A stretch of 64,000 nucleotides of DNA from Vibrio astriarenae (lineage in GTDB: Bacteria > Pseudomonadota > Gammaproteobacteria > Enterobacterales > Vibrionaceae), in assembly GCF_010587385.1 (NCBI RefSeq), contig NZ_CP047476.1, forward strand, positions 744,001 through 808,000, written 5' to 3'. The position numbers and the translations under genes were made by a program. Below are positions 33,765 to 43,151 of the stretch, piece after piece. Each line of letters begins with the position of its first letter. Position 1 is the stretch's first letter. The notes under the pieces are model-generated. The model had not been told where the DNA came from, did no database searches, and worked only from the letters and a program-made list of their open reading frames with translations.

Positions 33765-35369
33765 CTAGCTCGCCTTATCCAAACTGTCTGAAATTTCTAT
33801 TCGTTCCATTTCCTCGGCTAAACGACTGTAAATAGTGCAAAACTCTTCCGTTATTTGCACTAAACCACTCCCTAGATCATTGAGAACTCCCTCCAATTCT
33901 GTCTTAATGTTCTGCTGAAAAACACTAGAACTCTCAATAAGCTTGCTTTCAATTGTTTTTTGAATTTGGAGTGAGCCTTTCATCTGTAGGTTCATACTAT
34001 CTTCCATTCGCTTATCAATGACATCATGTGCTTGAGTGAGCAGAGCACTACTTTTGTCAATTTGCTCTTGATGCTTCTCAATTAGGTTTTTGTTTACCTG
34101 TTGCAAAGTTGTCGAGATATCATTGACCTCATCTTTTGTTCCGTTTAGCAAGCTGTTTAATCGAGCTTCTAACTGACCAATGGAGTCTTCCAAAGTTGTC
34201 TTAATCTTGTCCGAAGATGCCGCCAAATGGTTAGTCATAGATTCAATTTGACCGGAAGCATTGCTTAAATCACCTCCTATACCATCCGTTGCTTCAACCA
34301 ACTTATCACTTAGCACCAAAGCTTTTTCTTGGAGTTCAGATGATACTTTGAGAACTCCTTTTTCTAAGCTTTCACAGGTATTAAGAATCGATTTATCAAC
34401 GCGTTGACAAAGAGCATCAAGTTGATTCTGAATTTCTGGCATTGCATTTACGGCCTGATCTCGCATACGACTGAAAGCCTCTAGCCGTTGATCCAGGTCA
34501 TCAACCTGCTGCTTCCAGGAATCAGTTGTACTACTAAGTTTACCCATTGCATTTGGTATAGCCTCAGTGTGTAAGCTAATAATACCTAAGCTCTGTTCTG
34601 TCGCTGTCACACTCTCAACAGCATGTTCGAACGCATTGGTCAGCTGTTCAACTTGAAGCATATATTGCTTCTGCCAATCCAGCATCTTGGCCACCGATTT
34701 ATCCAAACGTTGGAAATTTGAACCGAACTGTCCCATTAAGCCTTGATTGAACCCTTCGATAGAGCTTCGCAGCGATTCTGCGATCTGATGGGACGTCTGT
34801 GATGAGACGGAAGATGCAAATTGATGTATTTCTTGTGTTAGATTCTCGATATTTTCATTGCTTTGGCTATTGCCTGCTGAAGTTACCATTCCCACTGCTT
34901 TAACTTCCTCAATGAGAGCATCAAATAGTTCTTTATTTTCTTTACGCTGGCAGCTCGCTTGGCTGTTGAGCCTTTCCAAATTGTACTTTTGTGAGGATAA
35001 AACCGTTAACATCTGTCCCGGTGTTACGCTTGAAAGCGTTTTTTGATGCTCTGGAAGCCACTTTAGCCTGAATATGATAGAAAAAGCCATACCAAAAATA
35101 CTTGACCAGAATGCCAATGTTAAACCACTCAGTAGGGTTGATATGCTATTGTTTAAATCATTTGGATCAAAGTTTAAGAGTCCCAACGCTATACCAAGAA
35201 AGGTAAAAAGCACACCGCCAGAGGTTAGTAAACTCGGTATCGCTGCAATTTTGTTTGATCTGGGTTCTTTGTTACACAAAAAAATCCCGGCCCCCAGACC
35301 AATTGCTAAGGCTAATACTGAAAGTATTAAAATTAAATAGTTCAAGCTTGAGCTAGTTATAAGTCCCAT
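33765..35369 (-). CDS. zorA: ZorA, MotA-like motor with long coiled-coil tail
   Basis: A 534-residue protein. The N-terminal part holds three membrane segments (about residues 8-32, 45-65 and 75-100: GGVLFTFLGIALGLL, TLAFWSSIFGMAFSIIF) typical of the MotA/ExbB fold. A very long coiled coil (about 150-520) forms the cytoplasmic tail that in Zorya carries the signal of phage infection from the motor to the effectors. The length suits the shorter-tailed type II ZorA. I took the ATG at 35369 over a TTG four codons earlier. It heads the operon; its promoter region is only about 230 bp long before the inserted IS element. Confidence 0.85.
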   Translation of the reverse strand: MGLITSSSLNYLILILSVLALAIGLGAGIFLCNKEPRSNKIAAIPSLLTSGGVLFTFLGIALGLLNFDPNDLNNSISTLLSGLTLAFWSSIFGMAFSIIFRLKWLPEHQKTLSSVTPGQMLTVLSSQKYNLERLNSQASCQRKENKELFDALIEEVKAVGMVTSAGNSQSNENIENLTQEIHQFASSVSSQTSHQIAESLRSSIEGFNQGLMGQFGSNFQRLDKSVAKMLDWQKQYMLQVEQLTNAFEHAVESVTATEQSLGIISLHTEAIPNAMGKLSSTTDSWKQQVDDLDQRLEAFSRMRDQAVNAMPEIQNQLDALCQRVDKSILNTCESLEKGVLKVSSELQEKALVLSDKLVEATDGIGGDLSNASGQIESMTNHLAASSDKIKTTLEDSIGQLEARLNSLLNGTKDEVNDISTTLQQVNKNLIEKHQEQIDKSSALLTQAHDVIDKRMEDSMNLQMKGSLQIQKTIESKLIESSSVFQQNIKTELEGVLNDLGSGLVQITEEFCTIYSRLAEEMERIEISDSLDKAS

Positions 35370-35632
35370 ATATACCAACAAATTTGTTAAAAATTATAGT
35401 TTCGTTATGTAATTGGTCTACTTTTAAGTCATGATCAGTTTTTTCAAACATAACGCATCAACAGATCGGAAATCTATGTAGTAAACAGCTATTGATTTTA
35501 GCTCTAAAGGAGGGGGAAAGTTATTGTAAATAGTCAATTCATCTAACCAAGCGAATAAAAAATGACCTTTTAATACGATATATTTGTATTGGAACCCTGA
35601 ACTGACCCAAGAACCATGGACACTTCCTAGCC

Positions 35633-36490
35633 TCATTTTGAGGCTGATTCAAACGCCTCGGGACTCATACCATTGAGGTGCGAATGACGCCTGACTCGAT
35701 TGTAGAACATTTCGATATAGTCAAACACATCGGCACGCGCCATTTCGCGGGTTTTATAGATTCGTTTCTTTATTTTTTCCTTCTTTAAGCTGCTAAAGAA
35801 TGATTCGGCAACGGCATTATCCCAACAGTTACCGCGGCGACTCATGCTTGGCTCCAGGTGGTGCTTCATACAGAACTTTTGCCAGTCACTACTGCTGTAC
35901 TGTGAGCCTTGATCTGAGTGTATTATCACGGAATTTTGGGGCTTTCGTCGCCAGACGGCCATTAATAGAGCATCTAGGACGATTTCTTTAGCAAGGGTCG
36001 GCTTCATTGACCACCCGACAACTTTTCTTGAATACAAGTCAAGAACGACTGCAAGGTAAAGCCAGCCTTGCCAGGTACGGATATAGGTAATGTCGGTAAC
36101 CCAAGCCTTATCGGGTTGGGTGGTCGTGAATTCTCGGTTGAGGTGATTCGGTACAACAATAGAAGGGCGACCATAGCCACCATTTCTGTGTTGCTTATAG
36201 CCTCGAACTGCCGCTATCCCTTGGGATTTCATGATCCTATAGACCCGATTTTTTCCGCAGGATTCACCAAGTTCTTTTAGATCAAGAGTGATACGACGAT
36301 ATCCATAAATACCAAAGCTCGCATCATAAGAAGAGCGGATGAGTTTGAGGAGACGTTTATCTTCCTTATCTCTTCGAGACTCAGGTTCGTGCAACCAAGC
36401 GTAGTAGCCTGAACGTTCGATCTGAAGTACTCTGCACATGGTTTTGATCTTGAAGGTACGACAATACTCTAGAATGAATTGGTACTTCAC
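35633..36490 (-). CDS. IS3-family transposase OrfB
   Basis: A 285-residue protein with the HTH-like N-terminal part (about residues 1-90, IYGYRRITLDL) and the DDE catalytic core (rve). Asp is in WVTDITYI (about 135), Asp in HSDQGSQYSS (about 195) and Glu in NAVAESFFSSLKKE (about 230). It overlaps OrfA by 4 bp (ATGA). In IS3 elements a -1 ribosomal shift joins the two into OrfAB, the active transposase; OrfA alone represses. Confidence 0.9.
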   Translation of the reverse strand: MKYQFILEYCRTFKIKTMCRVLQIERSGYYAWLHEPESRRDKEDKRLLKLIRSSYDASFGIYGYRRITLDLKELGESCGKNRVYRIMKSQGIAAVRGYKQHRNGGYGRPSIVVPNHLNREFTTTQPDKAWVTDITYIRTWQGWLYLAVVLDLYSRKVVGWSMKPTLAKEIVLDALLMAVWRRKPQNSVIIHSDQGSQYSSSDWQKFCMKHHLEPSMSRRGNCWDNAVAESFFSSLKKEKIKKRIYKTREMARADVFDYIEMFYNRVRRHSHLNGMSPEAFESASK

Positions 36491-36771
36491 TCGGGCAGGC
36501 TTGCAAAGTACCTTGCGGCCTTTTTTAAAATATCCCTCTCTTCTTCTGTCTGCCTTAGCTTTCCTTTAAGGCGCAATATTTCCTTCTTAGCCTCGATCAG
36601 TTCACTTTCACTTTGGGTATGACTGGTTGGTTTAACCGCTTTGACCCACTTATAAATACTATGTTGAGAGACCCCGAGTCTGTCAGATACTTCAGTTACG
36701 GAATACCCTCGTTCAGTCACTAGCTTTACTGCTTCATCTTTAAATTCAGGTGAAAATCTTTGTCTACTCAT
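36487..36771 (-). CDS. IS3-family transposase OrfA
   Basis: A 94-residue DNA-binding protein. A helix-turn-helix (YSVTEVSDRLGVSQHSIYKW, about residues 21-40) is followed by a leucine zipper (EAKKEILRLKGKLRQTEEE). I took the ATG at 36771, which has AGGAG seven bases upstream. Confidence 0.85.
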   Translation of the reverse strand: MSRQRFSPEFKDEAVKLVTERGYSVTEVSDRLGVSQHSIYKWVKAVKPTSHTQSESELIEAKKEILRLKGKLRQTEEERDILKKAARYFASLPE

Positions 36772-36831
36772 AATCATTCTCCTATGCAAAAAGAATAGGC
36801 AGAAAATGTCTATTGGAGTCGGGTCAGTTCA

Positions 36832-36963
36832 CCCAACGATCGGTATCTATTTGCATGACGAGGCAGCAAAGCGAGTAAGGTTAGAAGTTAATGATACTTT
36901 GTGTCGTTACTTTGATATTACCGTGGCAGAGCTAGGTGAAAGGACCTTTGAAGAAACGGGTTA
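36832..36963 (+). pseudogene. C-terminal gene remnant beside the IS element
   Basis: An open frame enters from the IS right end and ends at 36963: GIYLHDEAAKRVRLEVNDTL and onward to EETG-stop. Joined across the 3-bp duplication to the left flank it stays open only for about ten codons before a stop, with no start codon. It is thus the tail of an older, already broken gene. Not recognised. Confidence 0.45.
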
Positions 36964-37140
36964 GAGAAAGTAATGTTTATCTAGCGACTTACTAAGGACT
37001 AACACAATTTAGCCTTCTAAACAGTCATGGACACCGAAATGGGAGCCCCTAGGCCAAAGAACATTAACTTGAAGATATGCTAGCAAACTAAAGATACGAA
37101 AAAAACGCAATAAAGCGCTTATTATGATTTTATGGGAAAT

Positions 37141-37185
37141 TGGAGCGTACACCGGGAATCGAACCCGGATCATCAGCTTGGAAGC
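37141..37185 (-). pseudogene. 3' half of a tRNA-Gly(TCC) gene, likely attachment-site scar
   Basis: The minus strand reads CTTCCAAGCTGATGAT (anticodon loop and 3' anticodon stem), then CCGGGTTCGATTCCCGG (a perfect T arm) and TGTACGCTCCA (acceptor strand with encoded CCA). The 5' half, with D arm and matching acceptor strand, is absent; the homology stops at the anticodon loop. Such 3' halves are left by integrases that target tRNA genes. The anticodon TCC marks glycine. Confidence 0.75.
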
Positions 37186-37323
37186 ATTACACCCACTCAA
37201 GTTTTTACAGGCCCTAATTTTCAAATTATTGGTATTTCAATAGCTTAAACAACCAACCCCTATCAAACTTCAATCCCATTTTTCACCATTTTTGATCTAT
37301 TTTTTTAACTTTGAGCCTCAATT

Positions 37324-37344
37324 AATGTACACTTATTGTACATT
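37324..37344. promoter_or_regulatory. Perfect inverted repeat upstream of recombinase genes
   Basis: AATGTAC-ACTTATT-GTACATT is a perfect 7-7-7 inverted repeat 25 bp before the first gene of the recombinase module. Its position suggests an operator, perhaps bound by the small first protein. Confidence 0.55.
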
Positions 37345-37368
37345 TTATGACTTAAACGAGTGTTTGAA

Positions 37369-37947
37369 ATGTCTCATATTTTGTCGAATCGTTCAAAAAA
37401 TCGATTAGAATTTTCGATTCATAGAGCTGCCCTAACCGCCTTTTCGTTCTTCCATTCTCGTCACTTTTGGGTGGACAAAGCGGTTATTCAGCAGCCGTCA
37501 TTGGATGAGATTAATGTCGGTCTCACGCTTCAGGCCATACGCATATCACACAACAAAATCGCCATTATATCCGGATTTGAATCATTCAGTTTTTCATTAA
37601 CAACGCTGAAGCTCATTGACTGCGAAGTGCTGATTCACGATAAGATGAGTGATGTTGAAGTCGAGAAAAGAGCATGGTTGGCCGTGTTGCGCACAATGCT
37701 TTCCTCAATCGACAACAAATCAGCAGAAGACTTTCGTCGAGCACTTAATCAAGAGGCGCCAAACACAATCATTAAATCTCTTTTTAATAAGAATAAATTA
37801 AGCCAAAGACAGCTCTCCGCCATAACACACTCTTCGAGAAGTTCTCTCGCTCAGCAAAACGCAAAAGCACAACCCCAAAAAACGCTCTCTGATGAAGAGC
37901 CTTCCATTTTTGAGCGACTGTTACAGGAGAAAAAACGCGATGCTTGA
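37369..37947 (+). CDS. Small protein of the recombinase module, possible DNA binder
   Basis: A 192-residue soluble protein. The C-terminal part has a helix-turn-helix-like stretch (LSQRQLSAITHSSRSSL, about residues 144-160) and a basic, glutamine-rich tail. The rest is not recognised. I prefer the ATG at 37369 to a GTG three codons earlier. Its end overlaps the start of the first large recombinase gene, so it belongs to the module. It may be the regulator that binds the inverted repeat upstream, or an excision factor. Confidence 0.6.
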   Translation: MSHILSNRSKNRLEFSIHRAALTAFSFFHSRHFWVDKAVIQQPSLDEINVGLTLQAIRISHNKIAIISGFESFSFSLTTLKLIDCEVLIHDKMSDVEVEKRAWLAVLRTMLSSIDNKSAEDFRRALNQEAPNTIIKSLFNKNKLSQRQLSAITHSSRSSLAQQNAKAQPQKTLSDEEPSIFERLLQEKKRDA

Positions 37948-40162
37948 AGGTGTAAAAGAGCGATTTAAACATAAGAATATCGAGCGTTTTTTGAGGAAAC
38001 TCTTCCCATTCGACGAAAGTCACAATGCCCTTATTGCGACCGAAGTCATTCGGCTATGTGCAATCATCAGAGAAGAATACCGAGGCGAGTTCTCTGAAAT
38101 ACCCTTTCTTGTTTCAGAAGCTAAAAAAGTACAGCGCCCTCCGGCTTCGGCAAGTTTACACGACATTGTCATTTCAATTTCGAATAGTAAAAAGCTCGGT
38201 GTCCACTATCTACCCGCGTTCTTGTCATCTAACCTGTTACTGACCTCCTATGACCACAACAAATTCGACCAATATAAAGCCCTGACTTTTTTGTCCGTGG
38301 CGCGCCTTTCATTTATTGGCACACATCAATCTAAAGTCGAAGCAATCTGTCATGACGTAAGGTTATTTGCCAATGGTAAACGAGAAACAATGGCTGCTTA
38401 CTTGCCAGACATTCAGCAGCTCAATTTTCACCAGCTTGTAGAAGCGTTTCAAACTCTTGTTGATGAAGATAATGAAGATCGTCCCCCGAAACAAATGGTC
38501 GACAAACTTAATCACTATCGCCGACCTTATGAATCTACTTTAAACTACTCGGACGGCTACACCCGTAATGCAACGGGTAGTGAGTTCAAAAAGAGTGGTC
38601 GACTTGAACGAGGTGAACTCAAAACACTCGATGACGATGGAGAGGACGGATTATTTGAGCTAACACAGTTCAACGAACGCCCTAAATCAACAAATCATAG
38701 TTGGCAAAAAGAAGACCACCACGGTGAAAGTAGTCGATCAACAAGTATCGTTAGCAGCTATACCCATACTCAACCGGACTATGCAGCTGGGGCCTTGCAT
38801 GCTCGCGCCATTCAAGCTCGTATTGAAAAGAAAGACATGAGTCTTGCTTGCGACATAGACAGCGCGACAACTTATGAAATAGGTGCATTGGTTCGCTATT
38901 GCACGCATCAAATCAGCACCAAATCAGAAACCTTGACGGAAGCCAAATTACTGCTTGTTATGCTATTTAGCGGCAGTACCTGCAGCCAAGCAAAAAAGCT
39001 GAAAAGCAAGCGTATCTCAGGCCGAACGCCTGTCGGTTTTTGCCGAAAGCACAAGCTGCCCTCTCAAAAACAGCGTGCGGAACTGCTCTCCCTTCTTACA
39101 AAAACCACGGAAGAGTTTTGGTTACCTTTACCACAATTTGTGTGTCAAAAGTTAAATAGCCTTACTTTCAATGGTGTGGAAGAAGCACAGTTAAAGGAGT
39201 TTCTCAGTCACATCAATAAGCATCATGGTACGTATTTGACACTGAGGAAAATTTCATCCTATCTTAGACAGAAGCTGTCGCATGATAATGTTGACTCGAC
39301 CATTATTGCTTTGCTCGCAGGTGAACCGATTAACACCACACCTGCTGTTTTTTATCTCCACCTTTCTAATGAATACCTACTTGAAACATACAACCGTTAT
39401 TTGGACTTTCTATCACGCTTAGCCCTAGATCCCTCCGCGTTAACTCTGTTCGATGAGATCCCCAGCTCTTCATCGCTTGGCTCACCCCTATTTATTGAAG
39501 CGGACGTCTTGTCTTCATTATTTTCGTACCTTAAGCCAAAGCTGAACTCCAAGCGGCAAAAGGATGAAAGCTTCCACAACGACATCACGATTTACACCCA
39601 GCTTGTTCTAGCAATTGCATCAGGCTATCGCCCTGTCACTGGTTGGTTTGGAAAAATTACGCACCTTTCAATGCAAACTGGAGATTATTGGATTTCAGAC
39701 AAAGAGTCTGGTATCGGTGATAATAGCCGCATCATCAAGCTTCCAGAAATCGCGATTAAAATCCTCGACTACTATTTGAGCTATTGCAAGCGACGAGTGT
39801 TACAGCTTGCCAACACTCAACCGGAACTTTCGCTCGAATATAAACGTCTACTCACAGGTGAGACGCATCTCTTTTTCTACTTAAGAGAAGGCCATTATGA
39901 ACCGTGTACACCATCAAACTACGCTTTTTTTATTGACTCAATCTTCCCTCTCCAAGCTAACTGGGCACGACATCACGTTCGATCACTATTAACTCAAAAG
40001 GGCGTTGACCCCTCGGTAATTAACGCCTGGATGGGGCATATGAATCAGTCTAAGCGCAGTTTTCACGAGTTTAGTACGCTCACCAGGAAACATATGGTGA
40101 CGGTTTCAAATATCCTTAACGAACATCTGTTAGATATTGGCGTGGAGGCTAAATATGACTGA
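37940..40162 (+). CDS. Tyrosine-recombinase-fold protein lacking the usual Tyr
   Basis: A 740-residue protein. The last 200 residues carry the phage-integrase fold: Arg in ASGYRPVTGW (about 555), His-x-x-Arg in RHHVRSLLTQKG (about 680) and His in AWMGHMNQSKRS (about 700). Where the nucleophilic tyrosine should follow, I read RSFHEFSTL with no Tyr, so this subunit may be unable to cut DNA and may instead support its partner. The long N-terminal part is not recognised. AGGAG lies upstream of the ATG at 37940. It overlaps both neighbours, showing a tightly coupled three-gene operon. Confidence 0.7.
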   Translation: MLEGVKERFKHKNIERFLRKLFPFDESHNALIATEVIRLCAIIREEYRGEFSEIPFLVSEAKKVQRPPASASLHDIVISISNSKKLGVHYLPAFLSSNLLLTSYDHNKFDQYKALTFLSVARLSFIGTHQSKVEAICHDVRLFANGKRETMAAYLPDIQQLNFHQLVEAFQTLVDEDNEDRPPKQMVDKLNHYRRPYESTLNYSDGYTRNATGSEFKKSGRLERGELKTLDDDGEDGLFELTQFNERPKSTNHSWQKEDHHGESSRSTSIVSSYTHTQPDYAAGALHARAIQARIEKKDMSLACDIDSATTYEIGALVRYCTHQISTKSETLTEAKLLLVMLFSGSTCSQAKKLKSKRISGRTPVGFCRKHKLPSQKQRAELLSLLTKTTEEFWLPLPQFVCQKLNSLTFNGVEEAQLKEFLSHINKHHGTYLTLRKISSYLRQKLSHDNVDSTIIALLAGEPINTTPAVFYLHLSNEYLLETYNRYLDFLSRLALDPSALTLFDEIPSSSSLGSPLFIEADVLSSLFSYLKPKLNSKRQKDESFHNDITIYTQLVLAIASGYRPVTGWFGKITHLSMQTGDYWISDKESGIGDNSRIIKLPEIAIKILDYYLSYCKRRVLQLANTQPELSLEYKRLLTGETHLFFYLREGHYEPCTPSNYAFFIDSIFPLQANWARHHVRSLLTQKGVDPSVINAWMGHMNQSKRSFHEFSTLTRKHMVTVSNILNEHLLDIGVEAKYD

Positions 40163-43151
40163 GATTGGCGTCGAGGCTCGCCGTAAAAATCGACTTAACC
40201 AAATAGAGCGAGTCAATCAAAAAGCACAACAAGTATTCGACAAATATTTCCCGAACCCAGTCATAGCCCCGAAGCCAGAGCGCTTTTATGAAAAATGGGC
40301 AAAGTTCATTGATGAAATCACCAACACATTTGGACGAATTGGCGATTACCGATACGCTTTTAACGTCGGTGTAAAAAACGTCCTCAGTAATCAAAAACTC
40401 CACAATTGGAAGGTTTCCCCTCCAAGTTACATTGTCACTAAAAAATCACCCAAGCCACAACGTACGCTTGACTGGATGCAGAATGCTTGGAAAAACTATG
40501 AATTTTATCAACATTGGTACTTCGGCGAGCTACTGAAGTCTCCCGCTCAATCTAAAGAACACGCTTTTCGGAATTTAATCCTTTCGCTCATCTATCATAG
40601 TGGTCAAGCGAATCCGGAAGTTGTTGACGCCTTCCAACGATCAATTGCCAGCTCAAACGTCAAAGTGCATCATTGGAATAGCTTGCCTTTTACTAGCGTG
40701 ATCATTGACTCGAAACGGTTTAACACCAATGTTGATATCGCGGGAAATAAAGTCACCCAATTTCATTGCTACCTTCACCCTATTACACTTGGTTTACTGC
40801 GTTTGTGGAAACGGTGGCGGCGTCATAGCTGGCAGGCGCCTAAAGATAGAGGCGAGTTGGGCACCATATTGACAAGAAATCAATGTGACCTGACTTTCAG
40901 TCAGCTTTGCCAAACCTCGGTGTACGTGGCAGAAAACCAATCTGATTTAACAATCAGCCAGGCACTCATTGAATACCAAGTGAGCAAAACAAAATCTTAT
41001 GGACTTCCGACGAGCAATCTTGCCCGTTTGATTCACCCGTTAGTCTATCCATTGACAGATATTGAATTTTCATCAGACTCGGCCGCCTCAGATGCAGAGC
41101 TTAGAACGAATAATGCGAAGCAAAAGTCACAACACATTGAACTTTTTGACAAACTAAAAACTTGTTTGCGCCCCGATGGAACACTCAAATCAGTGAGCAA
41201 AGCAACACTCAAGCAAAGCTTAGAGACATTAATAGCGGAAGTATCGAGTGATGAAGCAATAAACCAACGCTTACTCATCCAATGGTATCGCCATAAGCTA
41301 GACACTTGCAGTGTCGGCACCTTAAAAGCATACCATTCAAGCCTGACACGCAAGTGGCTTTACCTCTGCGAAAGATATCAGCTGGATTCACTAAACGGTG
41401 AAGAACTAGAACAAATCTATAAGCAAACCATCGACAACCACACGACAGACAAGTCGAAGAAGTACTTTGCAGGTCGGCTTAAAGACTTACACGCCTTTGC
41501 TGTGGAAGCCAATGTGCTTATGCCTATTTCGAGTGACTATTTACACACAGACCCTACTCAAGCCCATACTCGCGCCGCGTATATCGATGAAGCACTATTC
41601 ACAGGCCTACTTGACGGTATATCTTCTTATGGGGGGCTAAATGAAGCCGATGAGCTGTGCCTTCAATCTATGTGTATCCTCTCCTATCGATGTGGTCTAA
41701 GACTTAATGAAATGACCAAGTTACGAATCAAGGACATTGAGCCTTCCAAAATTGGCTGGCTCTCGATTCGAGATAATCACCTTGGCCAAAACAAAACCGC
41801 AGCGAGTTTGCGCAAAGTACCGCTCTACCCAATGTTGCTTGAACACGAAACGCAAATCCTCAACGATTATTATCATATCAAGAAGGCTCAACTACTTGGA
41901 CAAAACCACCCCTTCTTTTCGCTCGGTGCCGATGCAAAGTTACCAATCGATAGCTTTCGAGTGTCTATGGTCGTTGGGGAACTACTCAAGTCACTGTCCC
42001 AGTTGGACTACTTTGTGTTTCACCACCTTCGACATAGCTGCTTGAGCAGACTGCAACTTATCATGGAAATAGATGACTTAAGCTCACTTCCCAAACAGTT
42101 ATCCCCATACGATATAAGTCAGATCGAGAAAATCAAAGACATCGTGTTCGGACGATCTGCTATGAATGGATACGATGTCATTGCCGCTATGGCGGGCCAT
42201 GAGTCACCAGGGATGACATTTGAGTATTATTTCCATTTTTCTGACTGGATCGTTGCTCAAAAACTGAAAGATATCGACTTTTCTCTTCCTCAAGCTGCGA
42301 TGAGCCAAGTGGGGTTGCTACCTCAAAGGGTCCCTCTAGAGAAAAGACATAAACGATATGCCCTACCCTACTTGATGAAAACGCTCGCTATTCAAGAGCT
42401 ATCAACAAACATAGATAATGGTATTGTACCCACGCTCTATATTGAAGAACATAAAGAAGTCCATTCCTTTCCGATTTGCCAAAGTGCTTTAGAGCTTTAT
42501 CAGCAAGGTTTTAGTCATGAAGATGTTTGTTCGAGGTTAAGAATCACCGAGGCAACACTCAATAAATGGATCAGCAATGCCAAACACATTAAAGCATTAT
42601 CCACTGAGTCGGCTGGTCAACAATACTCCCGTCATTTCTCTAATGCCCGCTCGACGAAACTTCTGCCCTCAGCACTCAAAACTGAAATTGAAATCAAAAC
42701 GCAAAATCAATACATAAAAGATCTAAAAGAACACCACCAGCAACACCATGAAGCTATCGTAGATACCGTTGCGTATGCCCTTAAGCACGCTAGTGTTTCT
42801 CGCTCAGGCATCCATTTCAATTCACCCATAGAGTTGAGTAAATTTCTGGAGACAACCCACTTATTTATCCCTAAGTCGCACTGGCGCGCGGCAACGCAGT
42901 ACCTCGATAGCAGCATAAATAAAGCGGAGTGGCTCGATGCCCTCAAAGGTATTAAAACGTACAAGGAGAGGAAACCATTAGGTCGTAGTAAAAAAGCACA
43001 GGGGGCGGTTAGATTGGAATTAATACACCCTAGCTCACGAATAAACAACAAGCGAAATACTAAACAATCATCCCCACTTTTGCTGCATTTGTTCCATATG
43101 ATGGGTATTATGATGATGAATCTAAATAGTGGGGATAAGTCTACAAATTAA
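40155..43151 (+). CDS. Large tyrosine recombinase with C-terminal HTH
   Basis: A 998-residue site-specific recombinase. An N-terminal region of unknown type is followed by a SAM-like core-binding part (about residues 360-480). The catalytic domain (about 490-720) shows Arg in RCGLRLNEM, Lys in LRKVPL, His-x-x-Arg in FHHLRHSCLS, His in MAGHESPG and Tyr in FEYYFHF, so it looks active. After it comes a helix-turn-helix (FSHEDVCSRLRITEATLNKW, about 790-810). GGAGG precedes the ATG at 40155. It is much larger than phage integrases. The trio resembles multi-recombinase mobile elements such as the gamma-mobile-trio or strand-biased circularising elements in plan; membership is untested. Confidence 0.75.
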   Translation: MTEIGVEARRKNRLNQIERVNQKAQQVFDKYFPNPVIAPKPERFYEKWAKFIDEITNTFGRIGDYRYAFNVGVKNVLSNQKLHNWKVSPPSYIVTKKSPKPQRTLDWMQNAWKNYEFYQHWYFGELLKSPAQSKEHAFRNLILSLIYHSGQANPEVVDAFQRSIASSNVKVHHWNSLPFTSVIIDSKRFNTNVDIAGNKVTQFHCYLHPITLGLLRLWKRWRRHSWQAPKDRGELGTILTRNQCDLTFSQLCQTSVYVAENQSDLTISQALIEYQVSKTKSYGLPTSNLARLIHPLVYPLTDIEFSSDSAASDAELRTNNAKQKSQHIELFDKLKTCLRPDGTLKSVSKATLKQSLETLIAEVSSDEAINQRLLIQWYRHKLDTCSVGTLKAYHSSLTRKWLYLCERYQLDSLNGEELEQIYKQTIDNHTTDKSKKYFAGRLKDLHAFAVEANVLMPISSDYLHTDPTQAHTRAAYIDEALFTGLLDGISSYGGLNEADELCLQSMCILSYRCGLRLNEMTKLRIKDIEPSKIGWLSIRDNHLGQNKTAASLRKVPLYPMLLEHETQILNDYYHIKKAQLLGQNHPFFSLGADAKLPIDSFRVSMVVGELLKSLSQLDYFVFHHLRHSCLSRLQLIMEIDDLSSLPKQLSPYDISQIEKIKDIVFGRSAMNGYDVIAAMAGHESPGMTFEYYFHFSDWIVAQKLKDIDFSLPQAAMSQVGLLPQRVPLEKRHKRYALPYLMKTLAIQELSTNIDNGIVPTLYIEEHKEVHSFPICQSALELYQQGFSHEDVCSRLRITEATLNKWISNAKHIKALSTESAGQQYSRHFSNARSTKLLPSALKTEIEIKTQNQYIKDLKEHHQQHHEAIVDTVAYALKHASVSRSGIHFNSPIELSKFLETTHLFIPKSHWRAATQYLDSSINKAEWLDALKGIKTYKERKPLGRSKKAQGAVRLELIHPSSRINNKRNTKQSSPLLLHLFHMMGIMMMNLNSGDKSTN

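Larger units (their letters stand above)
35598..36831 (-). mobile_element. IS3-family insertion sequence, complete
   Basis: A 1234-bp element. The ends are inverted repeats starting TGAACTGACCC (35598-35608, and the reverse complement at 36821-36831). Both flanks carry CCC (35595-35597 and 36832-36834), a 3-bp target duplication as expected for IS3 elements. Two overlapping genes encode OrfA and OrfB. It looks intact and could move. It sits about 230 bp upstream of zorA, so it may alter zor expression. Confidence 0.9.
36964..37368. other. Intergenic region with tRNA scar and operator
   Basis: This 405-bp stretch holds a truncated tRNA-Gly (37141-37185) and a perfect inverted repeat (37324-37344) just before the recombinase genes. 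No protein gene is convincing. Confidence 0.6.

Noticed and set aside
37009..37224. Open frame of 71 codons across the tRNA-Gly fragment
   Set aside because: It lies over the tRNA scar, antisense or sense to it by chance, and has no recognisable protein or ribosome site.
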